This document shows, in pieces, positions 46,447 to 55,024 of a stretch of DNA of 64,000 bases. The notes below the pieces were generated by a model. That model had not been told where the DNA came from, searched no databases, and saw nothing but the letters and a program-made list of their open reading frames with translations. Every line of letters begins with the position of its first letter. The stretch's first letter is position 1. The translations under genes and the position numbers were made by a program. The stretch comes from Massilia frigida (GTDB lineage: Bacteria; Pseudomonadota; Gammaproteobacteria; Burkholderiales; Burkholderiaceae_D): the NCBI RefSeq assembly GCF_011682175.1, contig NZ_WHJG01000035.1, positions 1 through 64,000 on the forward strand, given 5' to 3'.

Positions 46447-47016
46447 ATGCGCCATCGTCTAGCCGCCCTCGTACTTTGCTGCATCACCACCACGAGCATG
46501 GCGCAAGCCGGCACGTATGAACCGTCCATCGGTGTGTCGTTTCCTTCCGACATCGCCGGCCTGACCTTGGATGGACGCACGGAATTTCCGCAAAAGGCAC
46601 TCGGCGTGGTGATCGAATATTCCGGCGGCGACAGGACGCGCGGGGCGCTGTATATCTACAATGGCGGGCTGGCCTCGGTGCCGGCCGATATCGATGCGCC
46701 GGTCGTGCGCAAGCATTTTGAACGCGTCATCGCCGACCTGAAAGCATGGGATGGCAAGGGCAAGGTGCGCATGACTCAAGCCGTCGGAAACACCGAAAGG
46801 ACCACCACCTTCGCCGGTTGCGGCCCCCAGTTCATCGTGCGCGAGTTCGAGATCGACCTGCCGGAAGGCACACTGGCGTCGGCGTCTTATCTGACCACGA
46901 TGAAAAACAACTTCGTCAAACTGCGCGTGAGCTATATGAAAAGCTCGGCGCAGGGACCGCAGGCGGCGCAGAAATTCGTGCAGCAGGTTCGTCATCTGCT
47001 TGGTGGCTGCCGATAA
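46447..47016 (+). CDS. secreted hypothetical protein
   Basis: A 189-residue protein with a signal peptide (ALVLCCITTTSMAQA) and a soluble alpha/beta body (GVSFPSDIAGLTLDGRTEFP; VVIEYSGGDRTRGALYIYNG). Two Cys in the mature part could pair. Family not recognised. It stands alone with its own upstream region. Confidence 0.7.
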   Translation: MRHRLAALVLCCITTTSMAQAGTYEPSIGVSFPSDIAGLTLDGRTEFPQKALGVVIEYSGGDRTRGALYIYNGGLASVPADIDAPVVRKHFERVIADLKAWDGKGKVRMTQAVGNTERTTTFAGCGPQFIVREFEIDLPEGTLASASYLTTMKNNFVKLRVSYMKSSAQGPQAAQKFVQQVRHLLGGCR

Positions 47017-47067
47017 GCCCGGCTGGCCGCCCCGTTGTCGTTTAGCGCCCATCAACGCCCTACGTTG

Positions 47068-47469
47068 ATGAATCGCGACCATCTCGAGTCAATCGTCACG
47101 GTCCTGGCCATGTTCGCGGCCGGGCTCAGCAAGCCAGTCAACTATCACGCCATTGAGATGACCGAGGACGGTTTTCATTTTTACCAATACGAGGGACGCT
47201 GCGACAGTACGCGCTGGGACGAGATACGCGACGTCCGCTTCATGCGTTCCTACGACGACCTTAGCAACAACATTGAAACCGAGTGGCTGATCGACACCGC
47301 TGACGGCCGCCACATTGCCGTGCTGGTGGAGTTCATGCACCGCCGGCGCTTCGGCCGGGCGCTGGCGCGCCATGTGCCCGGGTTCCTGGCCGCCCCGGCG
47401 CGGGCCGGGGTCGCATCATGGAAAACCGGTGTGTGGCAGTGCTACGCGCCCGCCGGCGGCCAGCAATAG
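47068..47469 (+). CDS. hypothetical protein
   Basis: A 133-residue soluble protein with no signal peptide. The middle (FYQYEGRCDSTRWDEIRDVR and EWLIDTADGRHIAVLVEF) looks like a compact PH-like or DUF domain with a Trp-Asp-Glu-Ile strand. I chose the ATG at 47068. No recognised family or operon partner; it precedes the GNAT gene by 65 bp. Confidence 0.6.
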   Translation: MNRDHLESIVTVLAMFAAGLSKPVNYHAIEMTEDGFHFYQYEGRCDSTRWDEIRDVRFMRSYDDLSNNIETEWLIDTADGRHIAVLVEFMHRRRFGRALARHVPGFLAAPARAGVASWKTGVWQCYAPAGGQQ

Positions 47470-47534
47470 CCCTTGCCACGGCCGTTTGGCGCCTGGGTTA
47501 TCATCGTCATCCGCCCCTTTTTCCTGGCCTTCCC

Positions 47535-48044
47535 ATGCACATACGCCGTCTTGTTCCCTCCGATGCCTCCGCGTTCCAGTCGCTGCGGCTGGCGTCCCTG
47601 CGCGAATGCCCGTCCGCCTTCAGCTCCAGCTACGAGGAAGAGTGCGATACGCCGCTGTCGGCCATCGAAGCGCACATGGCCCCGGACTCGGGCCGCAACC
47701 GCTTCGGCGCCTTCGATGGCGCGGAACTCGTTGGCATCGTCGGCGTGGGCCGCGAGAGTGCGCCCAAGCTGCGCCACAAGGGCTTCGTGCGCGGCATGGC
47801 GGTGGCGCCGGCCTGGCGCAACCAGGGCGTCGGCCGCCAGCTCCTCGCGCACGCGCTGGCCTTCGCCGATGCCATGCCCGGGCTGCGCCAGGTGACGCTG
47901 ACCCTCACCGCCGGCAACGTGGCAGCGCTGGCGCTATATGAATCGATGGGATTTCGCATCTTCGGCCACGAGCCGCGCGCCCTGTGTGTCGACGGTGTGT
48001 TTTACGACGACGTCCACATGCTGCGCGACGCCGGCGCAGGCTGA
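47535..48044 (+). CDS. GNAT family N-acetyltransferase
   Basis: A 169-residue acetyltransferase: N-terminal MHIRRLVPSDASAFQSLRL, beta4 region GIVGVGRES, acetyl-CoA pyrophosphate loop VAPAWRNQGVGRQLLAHAL (Q/RxxGxG/A) and ALALYESMGFRIFG. Such proteins acetylate small amines, antibiotics or proteins; no substrate can be inferred. ATG 47535 gives the usual short N terminus. Confidence 0.88.
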   Translation: MHIRRLVPSDASAFQSLRLASLRECPSAFSSSYEEECDTPLSAIEAHMAPDSGRNRFGAFDGAELVGIVGVGRESAPKLRHKGFVRGMAVAPAWRNQGVGRQLLAHALAFADAMPGLRQVTLTLTAGNVAALALYESMGFRIFGHEPRALCVDGVFYDDVHMLRDAGAG

Positions 48045-48057
48045 TTCTCCAACTGCG

Positions 48058-48555
48058 TCACCACAGGTGACGCTGATGATCGATGCGCGCGACCGGCGGC
48101 TTGCTTGCCATCAGTTCGTTGGCCCGCAGCGCCGGGCCGTGGAAGATGTTGAACACGACCTTGCGATACGCCCAACCGCTTTCTTGCGCCACGCGATAAT
48201 TCCCGATGATCCGCACCCAGCAGTTCGGTTCCAGCAGCACGTTGGAAACGGCTTTTGCCGGTCTGCGCCGGGCGTGATAGCCAAGGAAAGCGACATGTAC
48301 GCCTGCCGCCGTGTGCTCAATAGTGAGCGGAAAGGCCTCGCTGTGCTGTTGGGCGAAACGAACCACTTCCGTACCATGATCGATGGCGAACCAGCGGCTT
48401 TCATCATATCGCACAAGATGCAACAGAACCGGGTCGGACAGCGTGCAATCGGGAATCGAAACGCGCTCCGGAACGGCGTTTCGCAAAAACGATCCCGGCG
48501 CGCCGCGCGATGCGCCGGTCCACCACGTTTCGATGATCTGAATCAGTGTCTGCAT
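48058..48555 (-). CDS. hypothetical protein
   Basis: A 165-residue protein without signal peptide or TM segments. It is rich in aromatic and charged residues (FAIDHGTEVVRFAQQHSEAF; NVLLEPNCWVRIIGNYRVAQ). The start is at 48555 or, with a six-residue extension, 48576. Family not recognised. It converges on the GNAT gene. Confidence 0.6.
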   Translation of the reverse strand: MQTLIQIIETWWTGASRGAPGSFLRNAVPERVSIPDCTLSDPVLLHLVRYDESRWFAIDHGTEVVRFAQQHSEAFPLTIEHTAAGVHVAFLGYHARRRPAKAVSNVLLEPNCWVRIIGNYRVAQESGWAYRKVVFNIFHGPALRANELMASKPPVARIDHQRHLW

Positions 48556-48787
48556 GCGGATACCTGAAATGAGCATCGGCTGGCGCAAAGTGCGGGCCGA
48601 CCGTTCCGATTCTACCGCACGACCCATGTAAAATGGCCGGGTCAGGGATGCCCAGGCGCTGTCCAGCGGGCCCCCGACAGGAACAATGAAGGCGCCGATA
48701 TGAATGCAAACGTCCCTCCCCTCATCGGCTGCGTCACCGCCATCGCCGCAATCTCACGCAACCAATTCATGAAGCCGCTCTGAGTTT

Positions 48788-49018
48788 CTACACCCGCAGC
48801 GCGTCCGCCGGCAGCATGCGCATCGCCAGCCACGCATGGCGCGCCACCGCCGCCAGCGCCGCCGCCACGGTCGACGCCAGCGCAATCAGCAAGGTCCAGT
48901 AGCCGATCGGCGCATGCTCGACATAGGTCGCCAGATAACTGTTGATCGCCACCGCCGCCAGCGGCAATGCGATCAGCGCCGCGATCGCGGTCAGCGCGCC
49001 GATTTCACGCACCACCAA
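48788..49018 (-). pseudogene. C-terminal remnant of an FtsX/MacB-type ABC permease
   Basis: A 76-residue stretch with the two last TM helices of MacB/FtsX permeases (IGALTAIAALIALPLAAVAI and GYWTLLIALASTVAAALAAV) and the conserved tail HAWLAMRMLPADALRV. Full-length proteins exceed 400 residues. The rest, including the large periplasmic domain, and any ATPase are missing. It is a relic, flanked by about 230 bp of featureless sequence (48556-48787). Confidence 0.7.
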
Positions 49019-49114
49019 GAGGCCAATGGCGGACCGGCGCGCGCTTCATCATTGCATTTTGACGGCGCGCGCCGTGTAGAATCCGGCACATCGTCAACCT
49101 ACAGAAGGACATCC

Positions 49115-49675
49115 GTGAAGGCAATCCACCTCAAGCTCGGTATCGCCACGCTGTGCGTCGCCGCCGGCGCGGCGTACTGGTACTACTCCCCCCTGATCGC
49201 CCTGAACCAGATGCGCGCGGCGGCCCGCGAGAACAACGCCGAGAGTTTCAACGAGCGCGTCGATTACCCGCGCCTGCGCGAAAGCGTCAAGCTGCAGCTC
49301 GGCGCCGCCATGAACGAGGAAGTCAAACGCAGCGACACCAGCGCGTTCGGTGAAGCCGGTACGGCAATCGGCAAGATGCTGGGAATGGCCATGGCCGACA
49401 AGATGGTCGACGCCATGGTGCGGCCGGAATTCGTCATGCGCGCGATGGAACAGGGAACGCTGCATCCGCGCCCGCATGGCGCGCAAGAGAATGGGCCCAG
49501 GAAGCCGGACCGCAAGTACACTTCCGAGCGCGTCGGCCTCGGCCAGTTCATCATGCACCTGGAACCGGACAATCCGGGCGAGCGCCGCATGTCGCTCGTG
49601 ATGGAGCGTCACGGCCTGGCATCGTGGAAGCTGGCGGAGGTGCGCATGGGCGCCCCCGCCGCCGCTTCCAGGTAG
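49115..49675 (+). CDS. DUF2939 protein, membrane anchored
   Basis: A 186-residue protein with an N-terminal hydrophobic anchor (LKLGIATLCVAAGAAYWYYS) and the DUF2939 pattern (ALNQMRAAARENNAESFNER, then VDYPRLRESVKLQL; later SLVMERHGLASWKLAEVRM). GTG start at 49115 after AAGGA. Family of unknown function, probably periplasmic facing. Its stop is 15 bp from the convergent LPMO stop. Confidence 0.8.
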   Translation: MKAIHLKLGIATLCVAAGAAYWYYSPLIALNQMRAAARENNAESFNERVDYPRLRESVKLQLGAAMNEEVKRSDTSAFGEAGTAIGKMLGMAMADKMVDAMVRPEFVMRAMEQGTLHPRPHGAQENGPRKPDRKYTSERVGLGQFIMHLEPDNPGERRMSLVMERHGLASWKLAEVRMGAPAAASR

Positions 49676-49690
49676 GCCAGGGCTGCCTGG

Positions 49691-51103
49691 TTACGGTGCG
49701 ATCCAGGCGTCCTGCCAGTTGGCGCCCACGCCCGGCTCGTAATGCGTCGACGCCGCGGTCCACTGCGTGCACCAGCCGCTGTACGGGAACGGCTTGCAGG
49801 TGTAGACCTTGCCGTTCTTGGATTGCAGCACGCGGGTGCCGGCCTTGTAGCTGGCCAGCGAGGCCGGGAACACATGATCGTAGGCCGCGCTGCCTTCTTC
49901 CGTCAGCGTCAGCGGGAAGGTCTTCTGCAGCACCGCGCCGCCGTCCTTGACCACCGCCTTGAGCACCAGCTGGTGCGCGCCCGCCTTGGGTGCGTTCAGG
50001 TTCACCGCCAGTGCCGCGCTGTTGTTGTTCAGCGGCGCCGTGGCAAAGCCCTTCGATACGCCCGCCTGGTCGTACACATACGCGCTGACCTCCATGTCGG
50101 CATTGGCGCTGACGCTGAAGTTGATCGCCAGTTGCCCGCCCTTGATCACATATGCCGTGCGCAAATCGCTGACGCTGAAGTCGGCCGGCGGCGGCGTCTG
50201 GTCCTTGTTGATCTGGACTTCGACCCGGGTCAGCGCACTGGACGTTTTTGCGTACACCGTGTTCTGTCCGTACACCGGGGTGATCTTGCCATCCTGGCCC
50301 AGCTGGCCCGCGTGCAGCTGCGGTTGTTCGGCGTTGATGCGGGTGGCCAGCAGATAGGCCCAGTTATTGCGCAAGCCTTCGCTGGCGCTGCCGATGGTGA
50401 CCTTGGTTTGCAGTTCCGGATGCTCGCCCGCCGCGTCGAACACGCGCGTGGCCACGCTGTCGCCGGCGGCCAGGTCGACCGATGGATAGATCGCGCCGCG
50501 CTGGGTCCATTCCGGCACCGGCACCGTGCCGCCATCCTTGAACAGCACATCGACCATGTTATAAAAACTGTTCGGCGTATCGGCGATTTCCCATACGCCC
50601 AGGATCACCTGGTAGCCAGTGCGCTGCGGTACCGTGCAGTTGTGGCTGACCTGTGCGGGCGGCTGGCGGTTGCCGCCGTCGATCACGCAGAAGGGGGTCA
50701 GGTCGAACGAGGCGCGGGTGAGCTTCTGGTTCGGATTCCAGTTCGATTTGGTGATGTAGTAGCGCCAGTTGCGCGTGGCGTGGTTGGCCGTGAACTGCCA
50801 CTTGAACACATTCGCGCCGGCCTGCATGGGGCGCTTGGTCCAGCGGCTGCTGGTCTGTTCATTGAGTTCGCCGAATTGCGCCAGAGCGGCCGAGGCGATG
50901 ACGCCGTCCGCCGGTCCCTGGGCCGGAAAGCCGGATGGCGCTTCCAGGCTTTGCGGTTCCCACTGGATGGCGCCGCAGGCGCTGTTGCCGCCTTGCTTGC
51001 ACAGCAGGTTGCGCGATTCAGGCTGGGTGATGTAGCCGTGTGCCATGGCACTGGCGCTGCATAACAGCGCGCAGGCGCCGGCGATGGTGGTGAGTGTTTT
51101 CAT
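49691..51103 (-). CDS. AA10 lytic polysaccharide monooxygenase, GbpA-like, chitin-binding
   Basis: A 470-residue secreted enzyme. The signal peptide ends AMA so that the mature protein begins with His (HGYITQPESR), the N-terminal copper ligand of LPMOs. The catalytic domain runs to ~residue 200 and includes the second His in FTANHATRNWRYY. Middle GbpA-type modules follow (~210-400), and a C-terminal CBM5/12-like chitin-binding module (YKAGTRVLQSKNGKVYTCKP, GWCTQW, NWQDAWIAP). It oxidatively cleaves chitin, and possibly binds surfaces as GbpA does. Divergent from the xylanase across a region holding LacI-like half-sites. Confidence 0.92.
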   Translation of the reverse strand: MKTLTTIAGACALLCSASAMAHGYITQPESRNLLCKQGGNSACGAIQWEPQSLEAPSGFPAQGPADGVIASAALAQFGELNEQTSSRWTKRPMQAGANVFKWQFTANHATRNWRYYITKSNWNPNQKLTRASFDLTPFCVIDGGNRQPPAQVSHNCTVPQRTGYQVILGVWEIADTPNSFYNMVDVLFKDGGTVPVPEWTQRGAIYPSVDLAAGDSVATRVFDAAGEHPELQTKVTIGSASEGLRNNWAYLLATRINAEQPQLHAGQLGQDGKITPVYGQNTVYAKTSSALTRVEVQINKDQTPPPADFSVSDLRTAYVIKGGQLAINFSVSANADMEVSAYVYDQAGVSKGFATAPLNNNSAALAVNLNAPKAGAHQLVLKAVVKDGGAVLQKTFPLTLTEEGSAAYDHVFPASLASYKAGTRVLQSKNGKVYTCKPFPYSGWCTQWTAASTHYEPGVGANWQDAWIAP

Positions 51104-51401
51104 GTTGATTTACCTTTCGGACGGGACGACATCGGTAAGCACGCATACAGCCGGGCCGGCCGACATCGCGCGCTCGCATGCAGTTCAAAATCAATGAGGA
51201 TGCGGGCCGGGAAAGTGGTAGTCAACTGGTTTTCAAAATTACCCTATGGAGCAATACCAGTGCGTAAAGGAAGGTTCTGTTGCAGGCATGCGCGGGCGCT
51301 TTCCGGCACCCGCAAAATAGCCGGCGGGCCGGGCCCGGCCGATTGACTTGCGGGTATGTTTGCCGCACAATCCAACAATCAAAACGTTATTTATTTGCCA
51401 A

Positions 51402-51415
51402 TGAAAACGTTTTCA
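51402..51415. promoter_or_regulatory. LacI-type palindromic operator upstream of the xylanase
   Basis: TGAAAACGTTTTCA is a perfect 14-bp palindrome with the central CG typical of LacI-family sites. It abuts a -10-like CATAAT (51414-51419). A weaker copy (TCAAAACGTTATT) lies about 20 bp upstream, and a TGAAAAC half-site occurs in inverse orientation near 51231-51237 on the LPMO side. No LacI regulator is in the window. The whole 51104-51466 gap (363 bp) is otherwise free of genes. Confidence 0.7.
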
Positions 51416-51466
51416 TAATCCCTTGCATTTAATGTTGCAACCTATAAAAACCATTCTGGAGACCCG

Positions 51467-52732
51467 ATGCGAATTTCTTCCGCCACGTTCAGTTTATGCC
51501 TGCTCCTGTCCGCCTGCGGCGGTGACGCCGATCCCGGCAGCCGCACGGCCGCGCCAGCGCCACCGGCGGCCGATGTCGCAGCCGATACGATCCCGGCGCA
51601 CGACGATGCGCCCCCGCCGGCCCTGGCCAGCGAGGCGGACGACGGCATGACCGGCGTTGACTCCGGCTCGTCCGGGAAGACCAGCGCGACCGGCGTGAGC
51701 AAATTAAGCAAGCTGGCCACGTTCCCGGTCGGCGTCTCGCTCTCCTATGGCAATGAAGCCTTCAGCTACACCAACAGCCCGCCGCAACAGGCTGTCATCA
51801 AGACCCATTTCAGCCAGCTCACGGCCGGCAATATCATGAAGATGAGTTATCTGCATCCGGACCGGGATACCTATAACTTCACCCAGGCCGACGATTTCCT
51901 GAAATTCGCCAAGGACAATGGCAAGACCCTGCACGCGCATACCCTGATCTGGCACGCCGATTACCAGGTTCCGGCCTTCATGAAAAACTACCAGGGCGAC
52001 AAGGCGGCTTGGCTGGCGATGCTCAAGACCCACGTGCAAACGATTGCCACGCACTTTTCCGGCAAAGTCGCGAGCTGGGATGTGGTGAACGAAGCCATTA
52101 ACGATGGCGGCGGCTACCGCAATTCGATTTTTTACCAGAAGACGGGTACCGACTATATCGAACAGGCGTTCATCAATGCGCGCGCGGTCGACAAGAAGGC
52201 CGACCTGTACTACAACGATTACAACATCGAGGCCGACAGCGCCAAGCTGCAAACCCTGACCAATATGCTCGATGGTTTCAAGGCGCGCTCGGTGCCGATC
52301 AGCGGGGTCGGCTTCCAGATGCATATCTTTATGGATTATCCATCGGTGAGCACCATTTCGGCGGCCTTCAAGCGCGCCGTGGACCGCAATCTGAAGGTGA
52401 AGATCACCGAGCTCGATATCCCCATCAATAATCCCTTCAGCGCGCCGTACAAAGCCGGCGACATCAAGCGCGAACTGACGCCGGCACTGGCGCTGGCGCA
52501 GAAAAAGCGCTATTGCGAAGTGGTGAAAGCGTATATGGACACGGTACCGGCCAAACTGCGCGGCGGCGTGACGGTATGGGGCGTGAGCGACCCAAGCAGC
52601 TGGCTCATTTCCGACCTGTTTAAAAACGCGCACGCCGACTGGCCGCTGCTGTTCGACGGCGCCTACCAGCAAAAGCCGGCCTTGCGCGGCGTGGCCGATG
52701 GCTTGTCCGGCAAGGCTTGCACCAATACCTGA
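51467..52732 (+). CDS. GH10 endo-1,4-beta-xylanase, lipoprotein
   Basis: A 421-residue glycoside hydrolase 10 enzyme. Lipoprotein signal LCLLLSACGG (Cys18), a Pro/Ala/Ser-rich linker (~20-80), then the TIM-barrel: HAHTLIWHADYQVP, acid/base Glu in SWDVVNEAINDG, nucleophile Glu in KITELDIPI and VTVWGVSDPSSW. It hydrolyses xylan backbones, tethered to a membrane. The ATG at 51467 follows TGGAG. The operator upstream suggests induction by xylan-derived or other sugars. Confidence 0.95.
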   Translation: MRISSATFSLCLLLSACGGDADPGSRTAAPAPPAADVAADTIPAHDDAPPPALASEADDGMTGVDSGSSGKTSATGVSKLSKLATFPVGVSLSYGNEAFSYTNSPPQQAVIKTHFSQLTAGNIMKMSYLHPDRDTYNFTQADDFLKFAKDNGKTLHAHTLIWHADYQVPAFMKNYQGDKAAWLAMLKTHVQTIATHFSGKVASWDVVNEAINDGGGYRNSIFYQKTGTDYIEQAFINARAVDKKADLYYNDYNIEADSAKLQTLTNMLDGFKARSVPISGVGFQMHIFMDYPSVSTISAAFKRAVDRNLKVKITELDIPINNPFSAPYKAGDIKRELTPALALAQKKRYCEVVKAYMDTVPAKLRGGVTVWGVSDPSSWLISDLFKNAHADWPLLFDGAYQQKPALRGVADGLSGKACTNT

Positions 52733-52854
52733 GTGGCGGGGCGGCGCGCGGGAGGGGCGCCAGGCGCCCGGTTTTATGCATACCAATTTGGCAAGCGTAA
52801 AAAATGTGGTATTAACGCCCACGCTACCGTTATTCGGCATATCGTCAACTTATG

Positions 52855-52883
52855 TTGACAGAATCTCCCGCCTGGCTTATTGT
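52855..52883 (+). promoter_or_regulatory. sigma-70-like promoter with overlapping palindrome
   Basis: TTGACA (52855-52860), a 17-bp spacer and TATTGT (52878-52883). The -35 box is inside an inverted repeat GTCAAC-TTAT-GTTGAC (52844-52859), probably an operator. The predicted transcript start coincides with the ATG at 52891, so the message would be leaderless. Confidence 0.6.
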
Positions 52884-52890
52884 CCCACCC

Positions 52891-53109
52891 ATGATCGATC
52901 CCCGCCACATGCCCTCGCCCGACGACCCTGCCGATGCCCTGGCGGCGGTGGTGGCGCTGCGCCGTTACGCCGATGCGCTGGAACGCAAGGCGGTCAACGC
53001 GGCGCTCGGGCAGGGCTGGTCGTGGAGCGACATTGCACAGGCGCTGGGCGTGTCGAAGCAGGCCGCCCACAAGCGCCTGGCGGGTTCAGTGACGGATGAA
53101 GACAGTTAA
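52891..53109 (+). CDS. small HTH protein preceding a Clp-N gene
   Basis: A 72-residue helical protein with a C-terminal HTH (GWSWSDIAQALGVSKQAAHK) resembling sigma-factor region 4-like or MarR-type HTH domains; N-terminal half is Asp/Ala-rich (PDDPADALAAVVALRRYADA). The ATG at 52891 is preferred because the promoter positions it at +1; an ATG at 52852 lies inside the palindrome. It is probably an autoregulator of the two-gene unit with the Clp-N protein, starting 14 bp downstream. Confidence 0.75.
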   Translation: MIDPRHMPSPDDPADALAAVVALRRYADALERKAVNAALGQGWSWSDIAQALGVSKQAAHKRLAGSVTDEDS

Positions 53110-53123
53110 TCGGGAGGCAGTCG

Positions 53124-53636
53124 ATGTTTCAACGTATACGCCAGCGTCTGGGCGACATGAAGACGATTCAGTATCTGTGCCAGGGGGCGGAAAAATACGC
53201 CCTGGCCGACCAGCAGCATGCACCGGCGGCGGAGCATTTCCTGCTCTCCGCGCTCGACCTGGAAGACGGCACGGCGCGCCGCGCCTTCGAACAGGTCCAT
53301 GCCGATCCGGCGCAGCTGCCGCAGGCGATCGCGCAGCAGTATCGCGACGCGCTGCGTTTTGCGGGACTCACGCCCGACCCGGCCCTCGACGCGCCCGAAC
53401 CGCTCAAACCAAGCCGGCGCCTGTACGATGCGGCGCCCTCGGGCGCTGAACTGATGCAAACCCTGGCGCAGCAGCGTTCGGGCGAGCGCGGCCCCTTGCT
53501 GGGCGCGCACGTGGTGGCGCTGGTGGCGGCGATGCGCCAGGGCGTGGCCCCGCGCTCGCTGGTGGCGCTGGGCGTCGATGCGGAAGCGCTGCGCGCGGCG
53601 GCCCAGGCTGAAATCGGCGCTTACCGGGGTGCTTAG
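53124..53636 (+). CDS. Clp N-terminal domain protein
   Basis: A 170-residue protein made of a Clp repeat domain (AEKYALADQQHAPAAEHFLL, SALDLEDGTARRAF and later GAELMQTLAQQ, LLGAHVVALVAAMRQG) with no AAA+ module. In ClpA/ClpC this domain recognises substrates or adaptors. Free-standing copies beside a small HTH gene may be stress sensors or adaptor-like regulators. Start after GGGAGG. Its stop overlaps the convergent map gene by 4 bp. Confidence 0.8.
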   Translation: MFQRIRQRLGDMKTIQYLCQGAEKYALADQQHAPAAEHFLLSALDLEDGTARRAFEQVHADPAQLPQAIAQQYRDALRFAGLTPDPALDAPEPLKPSRRLYDAAPSGAELMQTLAQQRSGERGPLLGAHVVALVAAMRQGVAPRSLVALGVDAEALRAAAQAEIGAYRGA

Positions 53637-54427
53637 CGCCCGGCGCCCGACAGCGTGAAAATCTCGACGCCGCTCTCCGTCACCGCCACCGAGTGCTCGA
53701 ACTGGGCCGACCACTTGCGGTCCTTGGTCACGGTGGTCCATTTGTCGGGCAACACCGTCACCTCGCGCGTGCCGACGTTGACCATCGGCTCGATCGTGAA
53801 GATCATGCCCGGTTCGAGAACGATGCCGGTGCCGGCGCGTCCGTAGTGCGTCACCTGCGGCGCATCGTGGAACACCTGGCCGATGCCATGGCCGCAAAAA
53901 TCGCGCACCGATGAAAAGCCCTGCGCCTTGATGCAGGCCTCGATCGCCGCGCCGACGTCGCCCAGGGTGGCGCCCGGACGCACCGTGCGCACGCCCGTCA
54001 TCATCGACTCGTACGCGGTATCGACCAGGCGCCTGGCCAGGATCGATACCGTGCCCACTTCGAAGGTGCGGCTGGTGTCGCCGAACCAGCCATTGAGTTT
54101 GGGCGTGACATCGATGTTGACGATGTCGCCCTCGCGCAGGATCTTCTTGTCCGACGGAATACCGTGCGTGACCACGTGGTTCACCGAAATGCAGCTGGCG
54201 TGCTTGTAGCCGTGGTAATCGATGGTGGCCGGAATGCTGCCGGCGGCGCGCATGAATTCTTCGCACATGGCGTCCAGGGTGGCGGTCGACACGCCCGGCC
54301 GCACGTGCGGCGCGATGAAATCGAGCGTCTCGGCGGCCACGCGGCCGGCTGCGCGCATGCCTTCGAAGCCCGCTTCGTCGTACAGGGGAATCGGTTTGCC
54401 GTGTTCTGTTTGTGAGGAGTAGCGCAT
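53633..54427 (-). CDS. map: methionine aminopeptidase type I
   Basis: A 264-residue metalloprotease removing N-terminal Met. Metal ligands are in place: IDVTPKLNGWFGDTSRTF (two Asp), GHGIGQVFHDAP (His), FTIEPMV (Glu) and QFEHSVAVTESG (Glu). It lies 8 bp behind a TetR gene and is probably cotranscribed with it, which is unusual for the housekeeping map (normally near rpsB). So this is likely a second, conditionally expressed copy. Confidence 0.93.
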   Translation of the reverse strand: MRYSSQTEHGKPIPLYDEAGFEGMRAAGRVAAETLDFIAPHVRPGVSTATLDAMCEEFMRAAGSIPATIDYHGYKHASCISVNHVVTHGIPSDKKILREGDIVNIDVTPKLNGWFGDTSRTFEVGTVSILARRLVDTAYESMMTGVRTVRPGATLGDVGAAIEACIKAQGFSSVRDFCGHGIGQVFHDAPQVTHYGRAGTGIVLEPGMIFTIEPMVNVGTREVTVLPDKWTTVTKDRKWSAQFEHSVAVTESGVEIFTLSGAGR

Positions 54428-54435
54428 AGGGTTTC

Positions 54436-55023
54436 TCAGTGAGGTGAGGCGGCCAGCGCGCCGACCGCGTCGTGCGAGGCGCGCAGGATCGCGTCGAGCG
54501 TGGCGGGGATCGCCTTGTTGTGGGCCAGGTAGGGTTTGACGATGGCAATCGGCGCGTCGATCAGCATGAAACGCAGCGTATGGGCCGCATCGTCGCCATC
54601 GGCGCCACGGCGCCGCAGGCAGCGCTCGAAGCAGGCGTCGAGGCGCGCCTGCTCCGCTTCGAGCAGCTCGTTCAGTTCCGCCGAGGGCGGCGCGCCCAGG
54701 TCCGGGCAGTCTTCGTATTGCAGCAGAAAACGCGCATACACCGGTTTGCCGCGGCACCAGTCGAGCAGCGCCGCCACCGGTATCCACGTGTCCTCTTCAT
54801 CCCAGTGGCGCGCCACCTGTTCGCGAAAATCGGCTTTCACCGTCAGCCAGGCGTGCGCCAGCAGCGTGCTGCGCGAATCGAAGCGGTGATACACCGATCC
54901 GATCGGCGCGCCGGCCCGGATGGCGATCGCCGCCATCGACACCGAGCCGATGCCGCAGGTGGCGGCGATCTCGATGGCGCCGTCGATAAAGGTATGTGCG
55001 TTGTATTTTGCGAGTCTGACCAT
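54436..55023 (-). CDS. TetR-family repressor
   Basis: A 195-residue regulator: N-terminal HTH (FIDGAIEIAATCGIGSVSMA, AIAIRAGAPIGSVYHRFDSR), and a helical ligand domain with two Cys pairs. It should bind the palindrome immediately in front of its ATG (55025-55048) and control itself and map. The ATG at 55023 is about at the predicted transcription start, so no ribosome site is expected. Ligand unknown. Confidence 0.88.
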   Translation of the reverse strand: MVRLAKYNAHTFIDGAIEIAATCGIGSVSMAAIAIRAGAPIGSVYHRFDSRSTLLAHAWLTVKADFREQVARHWDEEDTWIPVAALLDWCRGKPVYARFLLQYEDCPDLGAPPSAELNELLEAEQARLDACFERCLRRRGADGDDAAHTLRFMLIDAPIAIVKPYLAHNKAIPATLDAILRASHDAVGALAASPH

Positions 55024-55024
55024 T

